DNA from: Rosistilla carotiformis
GTDB taxonomy: Bacteria; Planctomycetota; Planctomycetia; Pirellulales; Pirellulaceae
Assembly (NCBI RefSeq): GCF_007753095.1
Contig: NZ_CP036348.1
Coordinates: 744,001-808,000, forward strand
Reading direction: 5' to 3'
Length of the DNA stretch: 64,000 bases
The notes beneath the pieces were generated by a model. That model saw only the letters and a program-made list of their open reading frames with translations. It was not told the origin of the DNA and ran no database searches. Shown piece by piece: positions 27,832 through 39,822 of the stretch (position 1 is the first letter of the stretch; each line of letters opens with the position of its first letter). The position numbers were made by a program, and so were the translations under genes.

Positions 27832-29166
27832 TTAATCAACATGATAACCGCGCTGGTCCAATTCGGCCTCCAGCGTCTTGCGAACGTGATACTCCCCGTG
27901 GACCAGACGGATCCGGTACGGTTTTTCGGTGAATCCGGCGACGAACCGCAGCAGGTCGCGTTGGTCGGCATGGGCCGAGTAGCCGCTCAGTTGATGCACA
28001 TCCGCACGGATCTGGTATTTGCGACCGTCCAGCCGCACCCAGTCGCTGCCGCGTTGGATGTAGCTGCCTGGAGTGCCACGCGCCTGGTAGCCGCAGAAGA
28101 CGATGTCGGTGGTCGGTTCGCCGATCAGACGCCGCAAATAGTTCATCACCCGGCCGCCGGTGCACATCCCGCTGCCCGCAACGACGACCGCCGGGAGTTT
28201 GTGTTTGACCAGTTGGTCGAGCGTCGCGAGGTGTTCTTGATGATCGCCGACGGTGGTCAGGTTTTCGAAGACCAGCGGTTGGTCGTCGGTCTTGAGAACT
28301 CCTTGAGCCTCCGCCGACCAGAATTCTTGCAAGTCGTCGTAGATCTGCGTGAACCGGCTGGCCAGCGGGGAGTCGACGATCACATCGACCTGCTTCATTA
28401 GACTGCGTCCCTGTTGTTTCTGGATCGCTTCAAAGATCCCGTTCATTTCGAACAGGATGTCCTGGGTTCGGCCGAGGCTGAAGGCCGGGATGATCGTGAC
28501 TCCTTTGTCTGCCAGCGTTTTCCGCAAGACGGTTTCCAGTCGCGATTGGCGGTCGGCTCGCCCCTCGTGAATTCGGTCGCCATAGGTGCTCTCCATGACC
28601 AGCAGGTCGGCCCGTTCGGGCGAGGAAAACTCCGTCAACAGTGGCGCGTGCCGAGGTCCCAGGTCGCCCGAAAAGACCGCCATCTGGCCGTTGGGCAACT
28701 CAACTTCGAAGATCGTCGACCCTAAAACGTGCCCGGCAGGACGGAGCCGCAACTTGCAGCCCCCTTGGATCGGATGCCACTGGTGATAGGGGAGCGGTTG
28801 CAGGAGTTTGGCGATCTTGTCGTTGAATTTGTCGATCAGTCGCTGGTTCCGCGTAAACCCAATCTTCAGGGCGTCCTGCATTACCAACGGCAGCAACCGC
28901 GCCGTCGGCCCGCTGCAATAGATCGGCTGTTCGAACCCGGCGGCGATCAGATGTGGGATCCGACCGCAGTGATCGATGTGAACATGGGTCAACAGCAGCG
29001 ATTCAATACCTCGCAGCGAGAACTTGATCTCCGGGTTGGGATGGTCGCGGGCATCGTCTCCCTGAAAGGTCCCGCAATCGACCAAAAGGCTATGCTCGTC
29101 GTCGGTCCACAGCTGGTGACACGAGCCGGTGACCCCTAAGTGACCACCGTGATGGATCAGTTTCAT
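27832..29166 (-). CDS. Beta-CASP metallo-beta-lactamase-fold hydrolase (RNA-processing type)
   Basis: This 444-residue protein has the metal-binding HVHIDH at residues 61-66, then GHVLGS, FSGDLGP and MESTYGDR, in the order of the beta-CASP group (CPSF-73/YsaN-like exonucleases). Later motifs include PAFSLGRTQDILFE, VVVAGSGMCTGGRVMNYL and QLSGYSAHADQ, all classical beta-CASP blocks. The family mostly acts on RNA as endo- or 5'-exonuclease. The start at ATG 29166 is strongly supported by family length. The gene is divergent from sucA and lies upstream of the M16 gene on the same strand with a 112-bp gap. Confidence 0.92.
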   Translation of the reverse strand: MKLIHHGGHLGVTGSCHQLWTDDEHSLLVDCGTFQGDDARDHPNPEIKFSLRGIESLLLTHVHIDHCGRIPHLIAAGFEQPIYCSGPTARLLPLVMQDALKIGFTRNQRLIDKFNDKIAKLLQPLPYHQWHPIQGGCKLRLRPAGHVLGSTIFEVELPNGQMAVFSGDLGPRHAPLLTEFSSPERADLLVMESTYGDRIHEGRADRQSRLETVLRKTLADKGVTIIPAFSLGRTQDILFEMNGIFEAIQKQQGRSLMKQVDVIVDSPLASRFTQIYDDLQEFWSAEAQGVLKTDDQPLVFENLTTVGDHQEHLATLDQLVKHKLPAVVVAGSGMCTGGRVMNYLRRLIGEPTTDIVFCGYQARGTPGSYIQRGSDWVRLDGRKYQIRADVHQLSGYSAHADQRDLLRFVAGFTEKPYRIRLVHGEYHVRKTLEAELDQRGYHVD

Positions 29167-29669
29167 GTCCTGTCTCGTCCATTGGGTGAAATGATATCGA
29201 TCCTTTCAGTGTATCAATCTGCACAGACGTACGGGGGTGTCGCGTTGTCGATTGGACAAGCTTGGAAATTTCGCGCATCGCGCGTGCAAAATGCCATAGC
29301 CAGCTTGTCCCAAGTTGCTATGATTGAGTTCTCAACGCAGATTGAAGGATGGTTCTGCAATGTCATGCAGATTATGGACGGGTCTGCAAAATCCTGCCTA
29401 AACTTCGTGCGGCTAACCCAGTGGCACCTTTTCGCATTGAATAACGCAATGTTGTCATTCTCACCCACGCGAAGTAAGCACCGCGGCGTAGGCATCGCCG
29501 ATGCGGTTGGAACACCCTGGGGACGCGATCTCCTTGGGATGTCGACGTGCCATCCTTCAATCCTTGCTGCTGGCGGGTGCGCAATCTTGCGAACACCTAT
29601 CTGGCCAGTGATCTTTCTTACTTGCTTCAGATGCCTCGCTGGCAGAAACACAAGCGGCAACGAACAACG
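29167..29669. other. Divergent intergenic region between beta-CASP gene and sucA
   Basis: About 500 bp with promoters for both genes expected. An open frame of 177 codons crosses it on the plus strand, and sucA's own frame is open from 29547, but neither shows family-like protein sequence before MNTYSLGYIDD at 29670. I see no clear promoter or operator. Confidence 0.4.
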
Positions 29670-32441
<2,772 letters not shown>

Positions 32442-32606
32442 TTTCCCACTCGCCCCCAGGTCCACGCCACGTCGGAATCGATCGCCGTCGTGGGTTGATG
32501 GTGGGGCGGGAACGTAAATTCGCTGTGAATTTTGCTTGCTTCGAGAACCGTTGCCCCGGAGAATCCAGGTTTTACTGGATTTATCCGACCAGGCGGAGGT
32601 TGTTCG

Positions 32607-34271
32607 ATGTTGCTGAAGATTTCGATTGCGTTGTTGGGCTGTGCTGCGATCGCAGCGGCCGTTCCTGAATGTCTTTTCGCTCAACCGCTTCGGTACGCTC
32701 CCGAGTCGGGGTCGCGCTTTGCCTATCGCTTTGAGATCATTGTCGACGGCGACGATGAAACGATCACCTACAAGGGCGTGACGAAATATACCGTCAACTC
32801 CGCGAAGGATGACCAGCTTCGGTTGACGTACCATGGCGGGCTGTCGGAATCGAAGCAATCCAAAGGGCGACAAGCTCCCTTGGGCCGCCGGTTTGGACCG
32901 CCATCGATTCCTCGTCCCTTCTCCCGGCCAACCTTTGCTGGCAAGGTGACGACCACCAATCAGATCACGCTCTCTTCGCAAGGGGAGGTCTTGGCGATGA
33001 CGGGTGATTCCCAATTGCCCTTTCTGTTGGGGAATGTGTCGCTGATGCCGTTCGAGACGCTTCCCGAAGAAGAGACCAAGTCCTGGGTGATTGACTCCGG
33101 CGTGTCGATCACTAAGAACGAACCGAGTGGGCGTATGGGCGGGCGCTTCGGGCCGTTGGATCCTTTTGGCCGCGGCGACAACGCTCCCAAGGACGTCCGC
33201 GCGGCGGGTGAGGTTACAAAGTATGCGATCAGGGGTGAGCAGGATGGGCGCGTGCAGGTCAGTAAATCCTATCAGCTGACGATGCCTGCAAACGATAAGA
33301 ATCAGACCTATGAAATGACCGGCTCTGGTTCCTGGACCTTTGCTCGCACCGCGTCGCTGCCCGATGCGATCGACATCCAGTACAAGTTGGTCGTCAACGA
33401 TGGGAACACCACCGTGACGGTGCCGATCCATGTGAAATACGATCGCATCGCTGTTGAAGAGCTCGATCGCATGGAGGCGGAAGCCAAACGAATTGCCGAA
33501 GAGCGGGCGATGGCGGCGAAGCAAGCCAAGGAAGAGGCGGAGCGACCATTGACCGAAGAGGAATTGGCGACAGCGATCGCCGATCTTCAATCGGGCGACG
33601 ATGAGAAAGTCCAGGCGAAGCTAGAGGCATTGGCGAAGAAGAGCGTGGCGGATCCCAGCCCGAAGGTCGCCGCGGCGATCGAGGCCCACATCGAGCACGA
33701 GGACAAAAAACTGCGCTCGGCAGCTCATAATGCTTTGGTGCGATGGGCGCCCGACTACAAGGTGGTCCAAGATCTGAAGAAGGCCTACGGCGGCTTTGGG
33801 ACGGTGAAGTCGACCGATCGCGAAGTCGATGCGTTGACGCCGTTGTATGTCGGCCAGATCGTCCAGTTCCAAGAGCACGGCTCGTTCTGGTTTCCCGGAG
33901 AAATCGTCTCGTTGAACGCGGACAAAAGCGTGGTGGTACGCCGGCGCGCCGGCAGTTCGCGAACAGTGACCGTCAAACGCCGCAACGTCCAGTTAGCTCC
34001 CAATGAGTTACCGCAACCGAACAAGCCCGCTTCGGTCTCCGACGCGCCGATGGCTGCCACAGCGACCAATTCCGTTCGAACGTGGTCCGACGCGACGGGG
34101 CGGTTTAAGATCGAGGCCAACCTGTTGCGAGTCGCAGATGGTGGCGCGGTGTTGAAGCGAACCGATGGGCGAGAAGTCACCGTCCCCGTGAAAAAACTAA
34201 GCACCGCCGACCAGGCCTATCTAAAAGCCTGGGAAGCCGCCCTCAACGCCGACAACCCCTTCGAACCGTAA
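32607..34271 (+). CDS. SHD1 (SLA1 homology domain 1) protein, secreted
   Basis: ATG 32607 is preceded by GGAGG 9 bases upstream and gives a signal peptide (ISIALLGCAAIAAAVP, cleavage near LFAQ). The ~554-residue protein has an N-terminal beta-rich region of unknown fold, a charged helical stretch (residues ~285-390, rich in Glu, Lys, Ala), a tudor/agenet-like segment (VGQIVQFQEHGSFWFPGEIV) and a C-terminal SHD1 domain: RTWSDATGRFKIEANLL, TDGREVTVPVKKLSTADQAYL. SHD1 is a small beta domain repeatedly used in planctomycete secreted proteins, with unknown ligand. It lies 165 bp after sucA with its own RBS, so probably a separate transcription unit. Confidence 0.8.
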   Translation: MLLKISIALLGCAAIAAAVPECLFAQPLRYAPESGSRFAYRFEIIVDGDDETITYKGVTKYTVNSAKDDQLRLTYHGGLSESKQSKGRQAPLGRRFGPPSIPRPFSRPTFAGKVTTTNQITLSSQGEVLAMTGDSQLPFLLGNVSLMPFETLPEEETKSWVIDSGVSITKNEPSGRMGGRFGPLDPFGRGDNAPKDVRAAGEVTKYAIRGEQDGRVQVSKSYQLTMPANDKNQTYEMTGSGSWTFARTASLPDAIDIQYKLVVNDGNTTVTVPIHVKYDRIAVEELDRMEAEAKRIAEERAMAAKQAKEEAERPLTEEELATAIADLQSGDDEKVQAKLEALAKKSVADPSPKVAAAIEAHIEHEDKKLRSAAHNALVRWAPDYKVVQDLKKAYGGFGTVKSTDREVDALTPLYVGQIVQFQEHGSFWFPGEIVSLNADKSVVVRRRAGSSRTVTVKRRNVQLAPNELPQPNKPASVSDAPMAATATNSVRTWSDATGRFKIEANLLRVADGGAVLKRTDGREVTVPVKKLSTADQAYLKAWEAALNADNPFEP

Positions 34272-34285
34272 CCGACGCGGCCGGA

Positions 34286-34490
34286 GTCGAGGCTTCAGCC
34301 GACGACCGCCATGTCGTTGCGCTCCCAGTGCTGTGTTGTATTCCGTTGCTGGGATTGGAAGCAGGCTCGTCTCCACCGCGGCTGGCGTCGAGGCTTCAGC
34401 CGACAACCGCCGGGTGGTTGCACTTGCGATGCCGCGGTGAATTCCGTTGGTGGGTTGCTGGGTTTGAAGGGAGTCTCGGCTTCAACGCGG
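34286..34490. repeat. Two tandem copies of a ~101-bp intergenic repeat
   Basis: GTCGAGGCTTCAGCCGAC occurs at 34286 and again at 34387, and the following ~100 bp are similar, including TGAATTCCGTTG/TGTATTCCGTTG and a GGAAGCAGG-like block. The copies fill the convergent gap between the SHD1 gene and truA. No terminator with a T tract is visible. Confidence 0.7.
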
Positions 34491-35273
34491 CGACTGTGGC
34501 GCGGCTAGCGGTTGGACGTCGTAATCGACTCGCAGAAGGAACAGGGCGTGGGCTGGGGCGGTGGGGCCGGCTTGGTTGCGGTCGCGGCCGGCGATCAGTT
34601 CCTCGATCCAGGCGGGCGGATGTTTGCCGCGGCCGACTTCCACAAGGCTGCCAACGATGTTCCGAACCATGTTGTAGAGGAACCCGTTCGCTTCGACTTC
34701 GACGATCAAGTGCCCCTGCCCTGCCCTTCCCTGCCCTGTTGTCAGCGCCAGGTCGTGGATCGTGCGGACCGTCGTTTTCCGCTCGCTGCCGGTCGCTTGG
34801 AAGCAGGCAAAATCGTGGGTGCCGACGATCATGGCGGCTGCTTGCCGCATCGCTTCGATGTCCAGTTGGACGTGGTGATGCCAGAAGTAGCGGAAGTCGA
34901 ATGCGTCGCGGACGCCACCGATCTGCATCTGGTAGCGGTAGCGTTTGCCAACGGCATCACGCAAGGCGTGGAAGTCGACGGGCATCTCTTCGCAGCGATA
35001 GACGGTGATGTCGTCGGGAATCTTCGTGTTGATCGCTCGGCCCAACGCGGCGTCGCTGGATCGCCAGGCGTCGGTGGTGAGGCTTGCGACTTGAGCGATC
35101 GCGTGGACGCCCGAATCGGTCCGTCCGCTGCCGGTGATCGAGACGCGCTCACCGGTCAATTCGGCGAACGCGCGTTGTAATTCGCCTTGGATCGTCGGCA
35201 GGTCCGCTTGGACCTGCCAGCCTGCGTAGCGGAAGCCATCGTAGCCGATGGTCAAACGAAAAGTTCTCAACAC
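34482..35273 (-). CDS. truA: tRNA pseudouridine(38-40) synthase TruA
   Basis: The best start is GTG 35273 (or TTG 35270), giving the family N-terminus LRTFRLTIGYDGFRYAGWQ; the longer open frame overlaps asd. The 263-residue protein has the catalytic Asp in GSGRTDSGVHAIAQV, the RYRYQ block near residue 120, HDFACFQATGSERKTTVRTI, and the FLYNMVRNIVGSLVEVG C-terminal signature. It isomerises uridines 38-40 in the anticodon arm of tRNAs. It starts 26 bp after the asd stop on the same strand, so the two genes are likely co-transcribed. A short tandem-like GQGRAGQGH insertion lies near residue 200. Confidence 0.93.
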   Translation of the reverse strand: MLRTFRLTIGYDGFRYAGWQVQADLPTIQGELQRAFAELTGERVSITGSGRTDSGVHAIAQVASLTTDAWRSSDAALGRAINTKIPDDITVYRCEEMPVDFHALRDAVGKRYRYQMQIGGVRDAFDFRYFWHHHVQLDIEAMRQAAAMIVGTHDFACFQATGSERKTTVRTIHDLALTTGQGRAGQGHLIVEVEANGFLYNMVRNIVGSLVEVGRGKHPPAWIEELIAGRDRNQAGPTAPAHALFLLRVDYDVQPLAAPQSPR

Positions 35274-35298
35274 GTCAGGCCTGGCTTCCGCAAAATGA

Positions 35299-36315
35299 TC
35301 AGGCGACCGAAGCCATCTTCTTGGCCAACAGTTCGGCGATCTGAACGGCGTTGGTCGCGGCTCCCTTGCGGAGATTGTCGCTGACGCACCAGAACGCGAT
35401 CCCGTTGGGGCTGCTGAGGTCCTTGCGAACACGGCCGACAAAAACGTCGTCCTTGCCAGCGCTGTCGACAGGCATCGGGTATTGTCGTCCGGCCAGGTCG
35501 TCGATCAAAGTCACGCCGTCGGCATTGGCGAACAGCTCGCGGGCTTGTTCGACGGTCAGCGGTTTTTCGGTCTCGACAAGAATCGATTCGCTGTGGCCGA
35601 TCGCAACCGGAACGCGAACGCAGGTCGGGCAGACGTCGATCGAATCGTCGCCGAAGATCTTGCGGGTCTCGTAGACCATCTTCATCTCTTCGGAGGTGTA
35701 ACCCTCGTGCTTTTCCGATCCGATCTGAGGGATCAGGTTAAAAGCGATCGGGTATTGGAATGTCTTGGCTGCGGGAGCGGAGCCGTCGAGCGATCCGCGA
35801 GTCGAGTGCATCAGTTCCGCTTCGCCCGCCAATCCGGCACCGCTGGTCGCTTGGTAGGTGCTGACGATGACGCGTTTGATGCGTGCCGCGTTGTGCAGCG
35901 GAGCCAAAGCGACAACCATCTGCGTGGTCGAGCAGTTCGGGCTGGCGATGATGCCTTGGTGGTTGTCGATCGCCGCCGCGTTGACTTCGGGAATGATCAA
36001 CGGCACCTTCGGGTCCATCCGCCAATATCCGCTCTCGTCGACCACGATCGCGCCACGCTCGACAGCCCACGGCGCGAACTCGGCCGATACTTCGTCGGGT
36101 GTGCTGGCGATCACGACGTCGACGCCGTCGAACGCGCTCGGTTCCATCAATTCAACGGTGATCTGTTGATCGCCAAACGTGACGACTTGGCCGGCCGATC
36201 GCGCCGATGCCAACAATCGCAAGCGTCCGTGTGGCAGCTTGCGTTGCAAAATTTGGTCTAGCACGATCCGACCCACGGCGCCGGTCGCGCCGACGACGGC
36301 CAAGGTATCAATCAC
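35299..36315 (-). CDS. asd: Aspartate-semialdehyde dehydrogenase
   Basis: This 338-residue protein has the NADP-binding VVGATGAVGR at residues 7-16, the catalytic cysteine in ASPNCSTTQM, and the substrate-binding STYQATSGAGLAGE and RVPVAIGHSES blocks. Length and motif order match the bacterial enzyme that reduces aspartyl phosphate to the semialdehyde, the branch point to lysine/diaminopimelate, threonine and methionine. The ATG at 36315 begins directly with MIDTLAVVGATG. truA follows 26 bp downstream. No regulatory structure such as a lysine riboswitch is visible in the short upstream gap. Confidence 0.96.
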   Translation of the reverse strand: MIDTLAVVGATGAVGRIVLDQILQRKLPHGRLRLLASARSAGQVVTFGDQQITVELMEPSAFDGVDVVIASTPDEVSAEFAPWAVERGAIVVDESGYWRMDPKVPLIIPEVNAAAIDNHQGIIASPNCSTTQMVVALAPLHNAARIKRVIVSTYQATSGAGLAGEAELMHSTRGSLDGSAPAAKTFQYPIAFNLIPQIGSEKHEGYTSEEMKMVYETRKIFGDDSIDVCPTCVRVPVAIGHSESILVETEKPLTVEQARELFANADGVTLIDDLAGRQYPMPVDSAGKDDVFVGRVRKDLSSPNGIAFWCVSDNLRKGAATNAVQIAELLAKKMASVA

Positions 36316-36372
36316 TTTTGCGTCTCACTTTTCCAGATGGTTGTTGTCTTTGTCTATCGGTTCTCGGACGAT

Positions 36373-37557
36373 CTATTCGCGAACCGCTTTAGCAGCTTCG
36401 GCCAAATCGGGGTCGGCCAGTCCCAGCACGCCGCGGCCTTCTTCGATACGAGACATCACGTCGAATTCGATGTCTTCGGAATCGATCTCCCAGAACTTGT
36501 TCATCGCTTCGTCGGACAGCGGTTTCCACGATCGGAACAAACGCATGCCGACGCCGCGCGATGGATCGCTGGTGAACCACCATGGGCTCAGCGGAATGTT
36601 CGGGTCATCCATTTTCCAATCTTCGTCGACGCTGTATAGACGGGAAGCACAGCGGACGTCTTCGGGCTCCATCTCCCAGCTGCCGCCGCGGACCACGCGT
36701 GGGTCGGCGGTTTCGATCGACTTGATCGCTTCGGAGGCCTTCACGGTTTTGCCTTCAAAAATCTTGTAGCCGTCTTCCAGATAGGCGTCGATCGTCCATT
36801 CGGCCACGTTGCCCAGCATGTCGTTGAGGCCAAAAGCGTTCGGCTTTTTCAGGCCAACCTTCGACGGGCCGTCGGGAGAATTGTCGGCGTACCAAGCGTA
36901 TTGGTCGATCTCGTCCGCCGATTCGCCCCAGCTGTAAGCGGTGGTGCTGCCGGCGCGAGCCGCCCATTCCCATTCCGCTTCGGTCGGAATGCGGTACTGG
37001 GTGTCGGTCATCTTCGACAGCCACTTGGTGAATTGTTTGGCTGCGAATTGGGTCATCGTGACCGCCGGCAGGTCGTCGTCGTCGCCGAATTCAAACGTGT
37101 AGCTGGGTTCGTACAGTTCGGTCGGCGTGGTGACCGCGTCGACTTTGTTTTCTGGAGTGACCTTCCGCATGTCGCGGAAAACAAACTCCTTGAAAGTTTT
37201 GTACATTCCCATGAACTCTTTGTATTCCATCCAGCGGACCTCCGTCTTGCAGACCCACATCGGATCGACATTGACCATGATCTGCGGGCTTTCGTCCTCT
37301 TTGTGCCCTGCTTCGCTGGCTGGACTGCCCATTTTGTAGCTCCCCGCGGGGACCGGGATCATTTCGAAGCTGATCTCGGTGCCAGGGATCGTCTCGGTGT
37401 AAGGGACCATGAAGCCCCCTTCGACTGCGACAAACGGCCCTTTGTCGGGCTGGGTTGTCGAGAAGCCTTTGATTTTTGCACTGTCATCGGCTGCGATGGC
37501 GACGCAGCTTGTCAACGCAAACAAGCACAGGGACAAAGATCGAGCGTACAGGTTCAT
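36373..37557 (-). CDS. Formylglycine-generating-enzyme (SUMF1/EgtB) family protein, secreted
   Basis: I start at ATG 37557, which gives a clean signal peptide (ARSLSLCLFALTSCVAIAA); the frame is open to 37620. The ~394-residue product carries the FGE-sulfatase fold: FEMIPVPAGSYKMGS near residue 75, VCKTEVRWMEYKEF, YRIPTEAEWEWAARAG, SKVGLKKPNAFGLNDMLGN followed by VAEWT, and RVVRGGSWEMEPEDVRCASR. In characterised FGE two C-terminal cysteines bind copper; here I see only one obvious Cys (RCASR), so sulfatase activation is uncertain and a structural or binding role is possible. No sulfatase gene is adjacent. Confidence 0.85.
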   Translation of the reverse strand: MNLYARSLSLCLFALTSCVAIAADDSAKIKGFSTTQPDKGPFVAVEGGFMVPYTETIPGTEISFEMIPVPAGSYKMGSPASEAGHKEDESPQIMVNVDPMWVCKTEVRWMEYKEFMGMYKTFKEFVFRDMRKVTPENKVDAVTTPTELYEPSYTFEFGDDDDLPAVTMTQFAAKQFTKWLSKMTDTQYRIPTEAEWEWAARAGSTTAYSWGESADEIDQYAWYADNSPDGPSKVGLKKPNAFGLNDMLGNVAEWTIDAYLEDGYKIFEGKTVKASEAIKSIETADPRVVRGGSWEMEPEDVRCASRLYSVDEDWKMDDPNIPLSPWWFTSDPSRGVGMRLFRSWKPLSDEAMNKFWEIDSEDIEFDVMSRIEEGRGVLGLADPDLAEAAKAVRE

Positions 37558-37718
37558 ATGTAAGTCGTTTCTGCGGGACGAAGATTCGTGAAGCACGGAG
37601 TTGCTTTGCATTGTAGTCAAAGGGGGGCAATTTGGCGATTGTTACCGGCTCAATTCCGGCTCCTCTCCCCTCGCCGCGGCCACAAAAAATGCGTGTTCTG
37701 CACAGAGTGACCGCTCGG

Positions 37719-38558
37719 CTACTTCTTTTCGCCGATGATGGTGTACCGTTCGGGTTGCCGGTCGGCGAATCGGTCGATCACGTGCTTCCCGGGAGTCCGG
37801 ACGATCTGTTTGTTTCGAGCGATCGAAAGGTCGATATCGGCGGTCAGGATCAATTCCTGATCGCTATCGGTTTCGGCGATCATCACGCCGTCGGGACCCG
37901 CGATCGAACTCATCCCGCAGAACTCGAACGTCCGCTCGGTACCCACGCGATTGGCGGCGATGAAGTAGAGATGGTTTTCCATGCTGCGAGCCGGCGGCAC
38001 GATCTCGGCAGTCCGCCGCGCCGCGACGGGCCAATTGGTCGACAGCGCGATCACGTCGGCACCGTGCAGGCCAAGGACGCGAGCTGTTTCGGGGAAGGAA
38101 CTGTCGTAACAGATTGCCATGCCGACACGGATCTCTCCCGCCGCTTGAATGCTGAATTCGCGATCGCCAGGATCGAGGAATCGGTCGACGCCCACGCCCG
38201 GCAGATGGATCTTGCGGTAGCTGCCGACGACACCGCTGCGGTTGATCATCGCTTGCGAATTGAACAGCTTATCGCCTTCGATTTCCAGGAAACCGATGAT
38301 CACGTGCAAGTTGGAATCGCCGCAGGCGGCGGCAAACGAATCGAACAGCGGGTCGTCGATCGACAGTCCCAGCGGCAACGCTTCTTCGCGACTTTCGAAG
38401 CAGTATCCGGTCAGTGCACACTCGGGGAAGACGGCTAGATCGACTCCATCGGCTTTGACCGTCGCGATCTTGGCGAGGATCTGTTGGACGTTGTGGTCGA
38501 TGTCGGCAAACGCGACATCCATCTGAACCGCTGCGACGCGTTTTGTTTGGTGGCTCAT
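37719..38558 (-). CDS. Carbon-nitrogen hydrolase (nitrilase superfamily)
   Basis: ATG 38558 begins MSHQTKRVAAVQMDVAFADID, the usual start of the fold; the open frame to 39116 antisense to the next gene is ignored. The 279-residue protein has the Glu-Lys-Cys triad: Glu in AVFPECALTGY (about residue 45), Lys in SYRKIHLPGVG (about 115) and Cys in MAICYDSSFPE (about 151). It probably hydrolyses an amide of a small molecule; the subfamily (for example amidase or omega-amidase type) cannot be decided. It is divergent from the TAXI-type binding protein 167 bp away, which may link uptake and breakdown of a nitrogen compound; that link is speculative. Confidence 0.9.
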   Translation of the reverse strand: MSHQTKRVAAVQMDVAFADIDHNVQQILAKIATVKADGVDLAVFPECALTGYCFESREEALPLGLSIDDPLFDSFAAACGDSNLHVIIGFLEIEGDKLFNSQAMINRSGVVGSYRKIHLPGVGVDRFLDPGDREFSIQAAGEIRVGMAICYDSSFPETARVLGLHGADVIALSTNWPVAARRTAEIVPPARSMENHLYFIAANRVGTERTFEFCGMSSIAGPDGVMIAETDSDQELILTADIDLSIARNKQIVRTPGKHVIDRFADRQPERYTIIGEKK

Positions 38559-38725
38559 GGCAAGTTGGACCTGTTTGAAAGTTTGGTGACCCGACCGATT
38601 CGGGCCGGCGGGCCCCGCTTCTAGCCTCGCCCAAGGGGGCGTGTTAATATACATGAGATTCAAATGAATTCCCGCCCCAACTGGGATTTCTCCATCCCTC
38701 GAACACTCTTGAAGGTCGATTCCCG

Positions 38726-39802
38726 ATGGCTCTAATGCTCCAAATTTCGCAACATCGTGCGCTTGTCGCTTCGCTGGTTTTGTCCGCTCTGATGCTGGGT
38801 TGCAAGAAGAGCGACAGCACCGGCGATGGCGGTGCCACTGGCGGACGTCAGTTCTTGAGCATGGGAACCGCTCCCGTCGGCGGTGCCTTTCCCGTGGTCG
38901 GCGGCGCGATCGCTGAGGTCTTGAACGAACACAAGGGGACCGTCGATTGGAAGGTCCAAGCCAAAGGGACCAAGGGCTCGCAAGAGAACATCCGCCGATT
39001 GCAACAAGCGGAATTGGAGCTAGCGCTCTCCAACGCCGCGATCTCCTACTTCGCTGCTCGTGGCGAAGCCGGTTGGGACAAGGTTTACGACATCCGCGCG
39101 ATTGCCACGCTGGCACCCAACGTGGCGCTGTTCATCGCCCGAGCGGATTCGGGGATTCAATCGATCGCCGATTTGAAAGGCAAACGCGTGATCACTGGAC
39201 CTGCCGGTGCCGGTTTCCAGATGTTCGTCGAACCGATCCTGGCCGAACATGGCGTCGCTTGGGATGAGATCACTTCGCTGAACGCCACGCAAAGTGGCGC
39301 TGTCGATCAATTGGGTGACGGCGCCGCCGATGCCGCGTTTTTGGGCGGAGCGGTTCCAACCGGATCGATCACGCAAGCTGCCAGTACGTTCGACGTGACT
39401 TACGTTCCGTTCGACGAAGCGGCTCGCCAAAAGCTGATCGAGAAGTACGCCTTCTTCCATCCCGCGACGATTCCCGGCGGAACCTATAAAGGACTCGACA
39501 ACGATTTCTTGGGACTGAACGTCGGTTCGATGCATTTGATCACCGCGGCATCGCAGAGCGACGAACTGATCTATGAAGTGACCAAGTCGATTTGGGAAAA
39601 CCGAGCGGAAATCGCCGGGAAGCACCCAGCGGGCAAAGCGATTAACGAAAAGAATGTCGCTCGCAATACTGGGATCGAATATCACCCCGGTGCCATCAAA
39701 TTCTACGAAGAGGTAGGCGTCTTGGAAGCAGCGGAAAAGCCTGCCGCGGAAGAAGCTCCTGCAGCGGACGCGCCAGCCGAAGAGCCCGCAGCGGCTGAGT
39801 AG
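38726..39802 (+). CDS. TAXI family TRAP transporter substrate-binding lipoprotein
   Basis: The 358-residue product has a lipobox, ALMLGC, with the lipidated Cys at residue 26. TAXI features follow: LSMGTAPVGGAFPVVGGAIAE, then IRRLQQAELELALSNAAIS, IADLKGKRVITGPAGAGF and NVGSMHLITAASQSD. Such proteins capture glutamate or other carboxylates for a TRAP permease. The last ~30 residues are a low-complexity Ala/Glu/Pro tail, which is unusual for the family. No TRAP membrane subunits follow; an intrinsic terminator lies about 90 bp downstream, so this gene is transcribed alone and the permease must be elsewhere. Confidence 0.9.
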   Translation: MALMLQISQHRALVASLVLSALMLGCKKSDSTGDGGATGGRQFLSMGTAPVGGAFPVVGGAIAEVLNEHKGTVDWKVQAKGTKGSQENIRRLQQAELELALSNAAISYFAARGEAGWDKVYDIRAIATLAPNVALFIARADSGIQSIADLKGKRVITGPAGAGFQMFVEPILAEHGVAWDEITSLNATQSGAVDQLGDGAADAAFLGGAVPTGSITQAASTFDVTYVPFDEAARQKLIEKYAFFHPATIPGGTYKGLDNDFLGLNVGSMHLITAASQSDELIYEVTKSIWENRAEIAGKHPAGKAINEKNVARNTGIEYHPGAIKFYEEVGVLEAAEKPAAEEAPAADAPAEEPAAAE

Positions 39803-39822
39803 TCGGCTACGTCCAAGGTTCT

